The position numbers were made by a program, and so were the translations under genes. Shown here piece by piece: positions 29,684 to 40,760 of a stretch of 64,000 nt of DNA. Source of the stretch: Azolla caroliniana (taxonomy: Eukaryota > Polypodiophyta); NCBI GenBank assembly GCA_043228905.1, contig JBHGNT010000013.1:9982001-10046000 (forward strand), in the 5' to 3' direction. The number at the start of each line of letters is the position of its first letter. Positions within the stretch are counted from its first letter, which is position 1. The notes under the pieces were generated by a model. It was given only the letters and a program-made list of their open reading frames with translations, ran no database searches and had not been told where the DNA came from.

Positions 29684-30126
29684 CCATATAATATCCCGTG
29701 GTGAGATTGTACCATAGTATTCTATATACGTGGATAAAGTGTAAGGGTTAAACGAGAGTGTAAAGAAGGGAAGAATTAATTCTAATCCTTGGGATTGAGA
29801 CAACTCATTAAGGCCAAATGTGGACTTGCCTGGGGGCCTTAGGTCTACCTATAAATATGAGGTCTAGCTACCCTCATTGGACACATTATCGACTACGTTG
29901 AGATTCTATCCTTTTGGTGGATCAACTCTTGTAGCGAGCGCACCAGTACTAGGTATGACTCGACACCACGATGGTGGTATGGGATGTCGATCGAGGCTTG
30001 AGTCCATCTCGATCCCTTCGCTTGGGGGTGGTCAGGTGGATCGATGCCCTTCCTTCTCTCTCTCCTTTCTTTTCTAACTATCTATATTTCCTTATCTCAT
30101 GCTTACATTAGGATCTAACTCTAATA
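29684..30126 (+). repeat. Element X LTR copy 2 (main part)
   Basis: Aligns with 4656-5097. Includes TATA-like ctataaatatgag near 29850 and a second decayed tRNA-Met site (TTAGTATCAAAGCC) from 30129. The start of this LTR lies left of the nest at 5156. Confidence 0.7.
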
Positions 30127-30387
30127 GTTAGTATCAAAGCCTTTCTTCTAATGTTTCATTTGTTGATTGTTTTGTTTTGTTGGATGATCGATCGATCGAT
30201 GTGCGATCAAGCTTGATCCAAAAAGGCATTAACAAGCGAACTTCAGTAACTCTTTCTTATTTTTTTCTATTCTTTCTTCTCCCAATCTAATCATGTATAG
30301 TCAATATGTGATTTTGTTTTCATTGATTCAATTATGTTGTAGTGGTAATCAATTGGTTGTATAAAATATACATGTATGTATGTGTAT

Positions 30388-30520
30388 GAGGTCAATACCT
30401 AGATTGCCATATATTTGATATAATGATTTGTGTCGTATGCATAAGAGGTCAATACCTCAATTGCATATTATGTTCACTTACATATGTTACGTATGCATAT
30501 GAGGTCAATACCTCGGTTGC
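30388..30520 (+). repeat. Three-copy minisatellite with palindrome GAGGTCAATACCTC
   Basis: GAGGTCAATACCT recurs at about 30388, 30447 and 30505, each followed by a ttGC(a/g)TAT-like tail; two copies form the full palindrome. It lies in the untranslated stretch of element X (30130-31760), which otherwise shows no gene. Confidence 0.5.
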
Positions 30521-31760
30521 GTATTATGTTCACCCTTATTTTGGATTTTTCGTGTGTATGGAGGCTATATGCCTTGATTATGTATCTCGATTACATCATT
30601 CGTTGGCTATGTTATGTTAACGATTCTTTAATGTATGCATATGTAATCATGTTTATATACGTATTTGATCGTATACATGTGATAAACATATATATGTCTA
30701 TATTAGTTATTACGTATGTAATATTACTTTATCGATGGTTGTCTTTTGGAGTAAGGATCTTGGTGGCCGTCCTCACATTTTTGTGAGAATGGCGTGTCAC
30801 CATCCTTTTTCAACAAATTTTTGTTGTTGTTATCCCCATTGGTCACCTCAATTTTGTAATATATAACAATGAAACACGCATAGCCACAATGATGTTGTGA
30901 ATGTTAGGGCTCGATCCGCTTCATGTGAGGCCACTCTTATGACACATGCATCCAACATCCCTCTCTCATTAAATGGTTATGCTACCACCATGAGATCATC
31001 ATTACGGAAGGCATTCATGTGATGGGCCTACTACGAAAAGAGGGCTCATGTGGCTTGACCATTAGGTTGCACTTTGGGGTATGTCATTGTAATGATGAGA
31101 CTTGAGGTTGGGTAACATACCAACATAGTTTTCTTGTTAACGAGGGGGAAATAAGGTTTCTAGGCACATATGTTTTCTTTTGAAAAACATATACATGCAA
31201 ATGCCTTCACATATCTCTCATGCGCAAAGCATTAAACATTCAAAAGGAGTAAACCATTTGGTTAGCTTAAGTGTTTAATGTATTTGTTCTTGAGGTTTCC
31301 AGTTCAAATATGACTAAGAACATACAACATTATTGATACATATGACTATAAAACATGTTTAGACTTTAGGTCTAGGTGCACTTTGGGGTCCTTGTAATAG
31401 GACTTAAAGAGCCTAAACCACATGGGTGGGCATAGAGACATAGTTTATTGTTAACATTTTTTCATGGATAAAACTATTCATGACATGAGCATACATGGTT
31501 GAGCCTCGAGGAGCTGCCATGAAAAAATCGATATAGAGATCAGGGAAAGACATTCATTTGTCACCCCCATGGTTTTTAAAACACCTTTGTGTTACTATAC
31601 TATCTTGATCTTGAACCTCATCTCATATGCCTAGAGGGGTATTGATGTGAGATCATGATATCGATTAATGTTTGCCTGGCATGATATGTTTACATCACAA
31701 CATGATGTTATGACAATTTGTCTGACCTTATCCTATTTCTTTGCTAGAAATTATCATTCA

Positions 31761-33060
31761 ATGGCTCATAATAATGACCCAATGGCATCCACCCAAGCGG
31801 AAGGAATTCAAGGAAATCTTCCTGGGCCAATCCCCATTGAGTTGTATTTTTTACAAATACAAAACTTCCTTAATTCTACCTTGAACGATATTTGCGTGCT
31901 TCGGCAATCTCATAGTACTCTTAAGGCGCGTGCCATTAGTATACAACATGATACTAATAGACCTTATGAGCGCCAAGGTGAACCATCATTTGTCGTAAAG
32001 CCATTTACGGGAGAAAAAAAGGAAAGAACCGAAGAAGCAATTTGCACGTGGTTGGGCCAATGGGAGTCTCATTTTGAGCTTTAGCATATGTTGGTCGAGA
32101 ACTAGGGGGTAAGGTCGTTGTCTAGTGGCATGGGCTCCGCACTACGGGGAAATTGCCTGATTCCTGGACAGACTTTGTCACAGTTTTCAAGGGTCAACTC
32201 CTGCAACCTCCATCTCGAACCGAGGCAACACAAGCTTTAATGAACCTCTCTAGACGGATGTTTTCCTCGCTACAAAATTACGTTCACCATGCTAGAACCC
32301 AAATTAAAAAATCGGGTCTAGAAGGGGACAATTGGTTGATAGCTAGTTTTGTCAATGGTATCCCCAATTCGGACTATCACTGGATAGTGCACGATAAGGA
32401 TCCCAAATCCTTCGAAGAGGCCATTGAAATAGTTCTTCGTTATCAACGCACTTCGAAGAAGGATCATAACAAACCCGAAGCGCGTGGGACCAAATAGTCA
32501 CAATTCGGTGGTAAATGCAAGACACCCAACGAATTCATGGATCACAATTGTAAGCAATAAAATCCTTTTTACATATTCTGCAAAAAGAAGGGTCATACGA
32601 AAGAGCAATGTCGGAAGCTCAAACGGAAAGAGCACGACAACAAAACCAAAGTTGCAAACCATAAAGGTCAGATTCCTGATGTCCTTGAGGTCTATACACA
32701 TCATTTAAGTAGTTGTAAATGTTCTTTCCCTCACTATGTATTGGAATCCAATGATTTACTACATGCAAATGGGTATATCAATGGATCTCCTATACAGTTC
32801 TTATTTGATTTGGGAAGCTCACATAACTTTGTGAATGATCGTTTGGTTTAGATATGGGGAATCCAACCCACCATGGAAGAGTACAATACATCAACGGGGT
32901 GATTCATTCATTAGGAATTTCTATTGATACTTATATAGAAGAAATAGATTTTCATGTAATGAATCTTTGTACTACTGATGCAATACTGTGTTATCCCTAG
33001 TTTTTTAATAAAAACTCTTCTTATCTATTGATTGGGTTCACCATTCTATTCCCAAGGGCT
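31761..33060 (+). pseudogene. Element X gag and protease remnants
   Basis: The ATG at 31761 opens a frame reading FVVKPFTGEKKERTEEAICTWLGQWESHF, a retrotransposon Gag start. After a frameshift it continues at 32153 (WTDFVTVFKGQLLQP, LQNYVHHARTQIKKSGL, FVNGIPNSDYHW). A zinc knuckle (FCKKKGHTKEQC) is near 32570-32610 and a protease-like block (IQFLFDLGSSHNFVNDRL) near 32790-32845. Stops and frameshifts interrupt it. RT and integrase are not found. Clade not determined; the Gag type is Ty3/gypsy-like. Confidence 0.65.
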
Positions 33061-33126
33061 TCACTGTCAAAACTTGTATGAGAGCATGTGAGTTCATCAA
33101 AAGGGGTTAAAATTAACCATTGAGAT

Positions 33127-33163
<37 letters not shown>

Positions 33164-33348
33164 GTATTAATAAATATATAAAAAATATATTTACATAAGG
33201 GTATTATCAATTATGCTAGAGAAAAAAATTACATAAGCCCATGAAATATTAGATATTTTAATGAGATAATAAAGAATATACATCTTGTGCAAACAATAGT
33301 AAAGTTTGGAGTAGCATACCTACATACATACATACATACATACATACA

Positions 33349-33381
<33 letters not shown>

Positions 33382-34142
33382 GCATATATACCTACATTTA
33401 AACATTACATCCATGAATATGTATATACACACATTACACCCATTTATACATGCATACTAACTGAACATGAATATATGTACAAATATATATTATCATATGT
33501 AAATACGTACATACACATACATAAGTACATATGTGTAAATGCATACATGCTACATACATATTATAATAAGCCATATGTATTGACAAACAATAATACATGC
33601 ATAAAATTACATATTACATATTACATATATGCATACACGCATTCTTACAAACATATTTTGTATATTACATATTATACACCTATATTATTATGCACACAAT
33701 TATATACAAATATATATATATATACATACCAAACACAAAAAAATATACATACATAAATTACATATTATATATGTATACACATACGCATACACATAAATAC
33801 GTACAATTAGATATTACATGTATTACAAATCTACATACATACAAACAAGTTACATACACACACACATAAATAAATTACATATTACTTATCATATAATCCA
33901 CACATATTACACAATATACAAATTTACATAGATATATTACATATGTACATACATATTTCACATATCGCCATATATATAGGTCATATGGAACCATACAACC
34001 TGCAATACTTACATATATACACACATCTCATATATGAGTGCATATTACGTACATATTACAAACATACATCCATATATGATCCATACACATACTAAACATG
34101 AAAATATCCCCAAAATATACATACATAAATACATATATACTA

Positions 34143-34508
34143 TTGAGAATCAAGCTCAACTTGGTCTAGTATGTGAACTCACCTTGAGAGTGAATAGACA
34201 CTCCAATGGTCAAGAGTCACCATTATGTCACCTCTTTGTATTCTAGCATTTAGTATGAGTCACAGAATCATATTCTATGACACATAACTTATGAGCTTTC
34301 ACATTCCCCATGCTCCATGAGTCTTGTAGTAAATGAAGAGAGAGGGTGACTATATAAAGCACCCTCCTCCCACCTTGTATTGTGTTGAGTCTTTCTCCTT
34401 TGTGTATCATTCCTTGTCTCTCTCACACACACTCTCTCTCTCTCTCATACACACACATAACTCACATCTCTTCCGCTTCACAAGAATCATATCCGATTCT
34501 TTACATAT
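34143..34508 (+). repeat. Possible solo LTR in the microsatellite block
   Basis: A non-repetitive island starts TGAGAATCAAGCTC and ends GATTCTTTACA (short inverted AGAATC/GATTCT ends). It has a good TATA box (ctatataaagcac, about 34350) and a CT-rich stretch after it. No clear target duplication is visible, so this is tentative. Confidence 0.4.
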
Positions 34509-34656
34509 ACACATACGTACATTCATACATGTGCATACATATATTCATTCATAGATTGCTACACATATATACGTACATATGCCTACAATGTTACATATAC
34601 AAATTTTACAAACATACATCCATACACATACATATTACATTATATGTAGATTACAT

Positions 34657-34824
34657 ACACATACATACATTACTTATGTACATACATATCACCACATACA
34701 TAAACATGGTCATACACACTATAATAGTACATATATACATACACATACATACATTACTTATGTACGTACATATCACCACATACATAAACATGGTCATACA
34801 CACTATAATAGTACATATATATAT
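34657..34824. repeat. 84-bp tandem duplication
   Basis: 34657-34740 and 34741-34824 are nearly identical, including the non-simple core AAACATGGTCATACACACTA. Confidence 0.8.
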
Positions 34825-35007
34825 ACACATACATACATTAGATATATACATACATATTATGCATATATTATAAACACACATCCAAACACATTAAGTCATA
34901 ACATGCATTGACACATGCATATATGCATATAGATACATACATACATTCCAATATCACTGTATATATAGGTCATACAGGGTCATACAAATTACAATACTTT
35001 TATATAT

Positions 35008-35043
<36 letters not shown>

Positions 35044-35450
35044 TAGATATATGTATACTTACATATACATTGGATTTATGCATGCATATTATGTGCATAT
35101 TGCAAACATACATCCATATATGACCATACACATACAAACACGGAAATACACTGAAAATGTACATACATAAATACATTACATATTACATATATACACATAT
35201 GTACATTCCTACATGGACACACATATATTCATTCATACATTGCTACACGTATATACGTACACATGCCTACAATGATACATGTACGCATACATACAATACA
35301 ATATGTACATACATACAGACATACATACGTGCATATGTGTATATATGTATGTGGTATGTGTTGTATGTGTGTGTGTACATATTGTATTCTATGAATGAAT
35401 ACACACACATGACACATATACACATACACACGTGCCATACATGGTGATAG

Positions 35451-38400
35451 AAAGAAAGAAAGAAAGAAAGAAAGATATATTAACGTCTTCTAAGGCCAAA
35501 ATTGGCCCATGAGACAAATGGTTTACAAAAAAATGGGATATTTACCCATTCATCGAAAGTAAAAATAAGATAAAAATAGAGTTTAAGCTAAATAGTTCTA
35601 AGAAAATAACAAACTTGTCCTATATAAAAACATGTTCTACAATGAAAATGATGTTAAACTAGGCCTAATTTCATTTCCATCCAAGTCTCTCGAAGAGAAG
35701 CGGGAGGTCAAAGGGTTGTGATGTGGATGTGGCCCGTGGTCCCAATGTAAAAGATACCCCAACCATAGCTTCTAATCGACGTAGCTCACATTCCCTTATC
35801 TTCTTAATCTTTTCTACTTCACGTCGACTTGTTTTGAAGCCCAACATCCGAGGGCGTTTGGTTGTTTTTTGCATTTCTGCTTCCTCAAGGGAGAGGCCGA
35901 GCGGCGTAGGTGTATCCACATTCATCGTCTCCCCTTGTTCCTGAAAAATTACACTAGTTACATGTTGATGAATAGTAAAAGGGTTATGGTTAACACTTTG
36001 TAATTTCTCTCCTTATATTGTTTTAGTTCTAAGATATACCTACCTAGTCTCTTTACATTTGGGGTATCTAATAGTTTGAGGAGGGTGGGAGAGGGTCCTA
36101 ATATGTCTTGGTATTCCGCATGTATCTCAGCATAAGTTGGGCACTTGCATGTGAAGTGATACTCATCCTCTATCTCTATGTGGCATAACCTAAATAGTCT
36201 TTCCTCTCTATGGACTCTATTAGCCCGACCATTCTCAATCTCAAGTTGGTGAGATGATATCCTAAGTTGTCCAATGGCCACCCTTAGTGCATTTGATAAG
36301 AATGTATCTATATATCTTGGTCGTGTAATAAAACCTAACTTAGAGAAGTGCAAGAAGTGTTCCATATAGTACACCATTTTAGATGGGAGTGGCTATCATG
36401 GGGTGATCCATTTATATTGAGTGTAAATTTGCCATATTTTTTGGCGTATCACTTTATTACGGTCTTCATGAGAGATTAGAGTTTGATCAGTCCCATGGTT
36501 GTACTTAAGGGGAGGTAGGCTATTAATGTCTATGTCGTTTGCAAGTAACCAACTCACCACAATGCTATACCAAGAGCTAGTGTCTCCAAACGCATGTAGG
36601 GATCAGGATGCCTCAAAGGCTCGAAGGGATATCCTATCTTGTGGTTGACTATGTATCCAATGAATAAAAACTACTAACATCGAGGGTAGACTGAACTTTG
36701 CTCTAATAATGTCATGCGGTACTGTCGATTTGCTTCGGAGTTGACGTGATAACATCGTCACCAAAGGTCTCTCTAATTGCGTCCACATGAAAGATGGTAG
36801 ACCTGGAGCCCATACTATTGATGCATACATGAGGGAAGGGGTCACTAATGAGTCGAAGTGCCATCCCTTAGTCTGTGGCTCTTGAAAGTATGCTCGGTGG
36901 CATTGTCTCTCTAAGAGTGAGAGGGATGCATGCCCTCTCATTAGCCTATCTTTGGTTGCCTGGGTCATCGAGAATTTACCTGAGCGAGCACTAAAAGTGA
37001 CTCCCAAGTATACATATGATCCCACGACCTCAACTAGTTTATGAGAGAGGATTAGGTGACATTTACTCTTGACTCGGGACGATGTATGAAAGATAAGGAC
37101 TTTAGTTTTCGCTAGATTCACTACCAGTCCTTGTTGTGTACAAAAGTCATCTAGGGCATTAAGATGCTTTTGTAGGTCGTGTTCCGACTCCGAGAGCAAG
37201 ACAATGTCGTCTGCGTAGAGTAAGAGACTAACTTGCGTATCCCCAATAGCTACTCCCTTGCCTCCCTTACGAGCAATAAAATCAATGATCTCATCAATGT
37301 AGATCCCAAATAGAGTCGGTGATAGGGGGCAACCCTGTTTTACACCAATGGTGCTAGTGAAACAATCAGATAGGTCACCTGGGCATCTTACGCACCTAGA
37401 GACTTGCTCATATAGGGCATAAATGGCCCAGATCATGTCATTTGGTATCTCCAAGCTCTTAAGTCTATCAAACAACCTCTCCCTAGGAACTGTGTCACAG
37501 GCTTTGCAGAAGTCCACAAAGCAACAATATAGTTTCTTCTTACAAGCCTTCATCTAGTCAATTAAGCACCTAAGTGTGAAGATATGGTCAATAGTGGAGA
37601 AGACTCATCTAAAGCCAGCCTACTCAGGTGCTCGAAGACTTAATGTTTCCATATAATCACTGAGCTCTACTTCCATTACTGCACCATATAGTTTACCGAG
37701 CGTATGACCTATCATAATGGTCTTATATGTATTTGGGTCCATTGGGTCCCCTCCTTTATGTATAGGGGCAACTGTGTTCATGGCCCATTGTGGTGGAAAA
37801 CCATCAGCGAGGGCACGGTTGAAAATTAGAGTGAGAAGGGGGGCTAGGCACTCTTGAGCATATATGATGTGCTCGGCTTGCAATCCTGTGTGGTCCATGG
37901 ATTTCCTATGTTGTAATTTTTTTATTACCTTTGTGACCCTAGAGGTCGTGAAAAGTGTCCCCATGGTAGGTCGAGGTGTGGAAGGCATTGGAATGGGTGG
38001 TTGGTCCGGGACATGGTAGAGTCTCTCGATATATATGGGCCAAATATTGGGATCCTCGATGGGTGTTTGTGGTCTCGGTTCCCGTAGTCTCTTCCATGCA
38101 AGGGTGCAGTCCCTACTCATGAGCATATGGTAGAGTTCCCAATATTGAGATGATTCCCAAGCTCGTCTTTTACGACGTGTCATCTTGCGCATCTCTTTGC
38201 GAGCCTATACTGAGGAAATAGTGCCACTAAGTTGCGACACTTTAAGTTGTCTATACAACTCTCTACAATCCTCATCAGACCACTTGTTCTATGGCATAGA
38301 CCCAATTCTACTATGATCGGAGTCTTTCGTGTATGGGAAGCTACTAATTGTTGTTGGGTCAAGGATGTGTGTCAGTTCTATAGTGAGGTTCTCTAAAGGC

Positions 38401-39362
38401 AAGGAAGAATCAAAAGAGGAGAGATGGGCTTGAACATGTCGAGAGTAGATGTCAACGAGCTCATGCATGAAGTGTATTATGCTGTGATGGTTTGGTTGAC
38501 TAGAGTTGGTGGCGTGGGAATTGTCACATTTTAGCTCAAAGTATAGGAAGCTATGGTCTGCACCAATGGGGCATGGGGGCACCTAGAAGGAGTTAACCAT
38601 GTGAGTAGCGTCAAGGTGTCCTATTAGGTAATCAACTGTGCTTTCCCCTCCTCCATGTGGGAAACATGTGAGCTCTTTCGAGCCCGGCCACTTGGCTAAG
38701 CCATTATATATGATCATCTAGTGTCAGCTTCCAAGTTCAAGCAGATGATGGCCAAAGCTTGTGGCGTCCGCACCTTGATCCTTTGATGTACATGTTATGC
38801 CTAAGGCTAAAGGGTTGACATTCACCATTTCTAAGTTTCTATCCATCTGAAATATTGTGCATTGTCGGGATTGGGTTCTCGCATTGAAATCTCCTACAAG
38901 GAAGACTTCCCCTTGAGAGGAATATCGGATTATGTCATCCGATAAAGGTTCATATGGAGAAGTCCCATGTGGCATTCCTTCATCAACTGTACTCACCTCT
39001 CCAGCCATATTATACTGGGATCCTTTCGGGGGGAAGTAACAAACGGCGATAAATATCACTTGATCCTTGCTAGTGAGGACTTTCACCCACATAAAACGGG
39101 CTTTTGGGTCTGTCTTTAGTATTTCTATCCTATTATGTATCTCTCTCCGAAATAATATCGCAACCCCTCCAGACCCTTTAGTAGTGTGTCGACGTGAGGT
39201 TTGTCTAAAAACATATTCCCAACAAAAACCGTCAACTCGTGGCAGTCCTCGATTTGGACTCTGATGTGTTTCTACTAAAAAAAGTATATCAGATACCTTC
39301 AAAATCTCCTCTAGACGGTTAGGGTGTGTCCAAAGTGCATCGTTACAGTTCCATAAGGTCAT
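35451..39362 (-). mobile_element. LINE retrotransposon with (TTTC)n tail
   Basis: Minus-strand non-LTR element. It has an apurinic-type endonuclease, reverse transcriptase and a C-terminal Cys/His region in one frame, about 500 bases of 3' sequence, and a terminal (TTTC)n tract (plus 35451-35475). A 5'-truncated second copy with the same 3' end is at 43256-43850. The 5' side (39363-40030) is ACAT microsatellite. Confidence 0.85.
35958..39362 (-). pseudogene. LINE ORF: endonuclease, reverse transcriptase, Cys/His tail
   Basis: One frame from an ATG at 39362 (MTLWNCNDALW) down to 35958, about 1,130 codons, interrupted only by point stops, mostly TAG (38724, 38583, 38289, 37620, 37554) plus a TGA at 36603. 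Endonuclease blocks: LVETHQ, GGVAILFRR, VGDFNART, DATSFGHHLLELG (39300-38730). RT blocks: TIMIGHTLGKLYGAVM (37700), VDFCKACDTVPRERL (37490), GVKQGCPLSPTLFGIY (37330), LLYADDIVLL (37200). C-terminal C-x-I-E...YHFTCKCPTYAEIH (about 36140) is a LINE-type Cys/His motif. The lack of frameshifts suggests modest age. Confidence 0.85.
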
Positions 39363-39724
39363 CCTAAGTTTATTATCTTTCACATGGGCCACACATATGC
39401 ACATGACATAAAGAACATACACACACACATGCCATGCATACAATACATTCAACACATGCAATACAATACAATATGTACATACACAGACATACATATATAC
39501 ACATGCAATACAATACATACCTTGTACATCAATAGAAAATACACACACACACACATAGCACTTACATACATAGACACACGATATATATACAATACATAAT
39601 ACATGTATATATACATATGTAGAAATATAGAACACACGCACATGTATAGAACATACACAAACATATAGCACATACATACGTACATAAATACATATAACAT
39701 ATATGTGCATGGGCACATGCCATA

Positions 39725-39756
<32 letters not shown>

Positions 39757-40030
39757 ACACATATGTCCATGGACACATGCCATACATACAATACATACAT
39801 ATGCACGTATATAGAACATACACACACATAACACATAGATACATTATACATAGTCACATGCCATACATACAACACAATACAATATGTATGTTATACATAC
39901 ACCTGCACATGCCATACATACAATGGATATATACAATAATGCAATTAATACAAAATTATACAATGCAATACAACATGTACATACATACATATACACATCA
40001 ATACATATAGACAATGCATACATATATATA
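39363..40030. repeat. ACAT/CA microsatellite 5' of the LINE
   Basis: Simple repeats with a motif (CATAGTCACATGCCATACATACAA and following about 110 bases, 39848-39990) that recurs on the far side of the hAT element at 43138-43255. Confidence 0.8.
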
Positions 40031-40042
40031 CACATAGATTGA

Positions 40043-40115
40043 AATATTCGCATTCGTGGGGCCTCCCCCACAAATCCCAACGAATGCGTATACGAATATT
40101 TCTTCTAATATTCGT
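40043..40115. repeat. hAT left subterminal inverted repeats
   Basis: AATATTCG at 40043-40050 and 40107-40114, its complement CGAATATT at 40093-40100, and CATTCGT/ACGAATG arms around a GC-rich loop make a large imperfect hairpin. Right-end counterparts CGAATA/CGAATATT lie at 43064-43094. Such repeats are typical transposase-binding sites in hAT elements. Confidence 0.6.
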
Positions 40116-40760
40116 TAACTTTTTTTCCCCCTTTTTTTCCCCTAATTTTTTTTTTGGAAAAAATTCAGTCGACGAGTAGCGAACAGAGACTTTCTGTTTT
40201 CTTGCCTTTCTCTCTCGCCTGCTCCCATTGAAGCTCCAATCCTCCTCTGCATCTTCCTGCGCGCAATCTCTTCTTCTTCGCAGTCTACAGAAACAACAGA
40301 TTCATGTATGCTCTTGCTTCTCCTCTGATTTTCCTGCAAGAAATATATGCTCTTTCGTGTAGTTTTGTTCTCTCACGAGAGAGAAGAGAGAGAATTTTTT
40401 GTTCTCGAATTTGGTTTTCATCGAATTTTTTGTTCTCGAATTTGTTCTAGAATTTCATTTCATAAATCCTAATTCGTTCCTTGTAGTCAGATTTTGTTTA
40501 TTCTGCATTATGCAACAAAATATAGAAATGAAAAAATCCATGTGCATATGTACTATGAAGAAGTTGCTCTAATAAACAATGCAACCAAAGGAATGAAGAG
40601 TCTCCTTTGCTTGTGCATGTTCCAAAGTGCAGAAAAAACCAAATCAGAGTGCAATGAAAGAACATTGCATTATGGAATAGTTCACTGTCGCCTAATTCTT
40701 TTAGTTATTCTCATAGGTTAGGGTCCAGGGAACAACAAAGGCTGAAGGTTAATTTACACA

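Larger units (their letters stand above)
4652..33060 (+). mobile_element. Element X: old gag-protease LTR element, host layer of the nest
   Basis: The outermost layer of the nest. Its parts are a first LTR-PBS-leader unit (4652-5155), a second LTR whose first 8 bases are at 5156-5163 and whose remainder is at 29684-30126, a second primer site and leader, and decayed gag/protease sequence at about 31761-33060. Copia-A and its nested cargo (5164-29683) split the second LTR. No pol beyond protease and no right-hand LTR can be identified; the right end dissolves into microsatellites near 33120. Confidence 0.6.
33129..35480. repeat. Microsatellite-rich block, (TA)n, (ACAT)n, (AC)n
   Basis: Dominated by TA (33129-33162), CATA/TACA (33320-33378 and throughout), CA (35010-35042) and, at the end, GAAA (35451-35475). 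Long open frames here are simple-repeat artefacts and encode nothing. Confidence 0.9.

Noticed and set aside
33475-35447. Many open frames of 60-160 codons rich in His, Tyr, Thr and Ile.
   Set aside because: They are readings of ACAT/CATA/TA simple repeats in several frames on both strands and have no start, domain or homology support.
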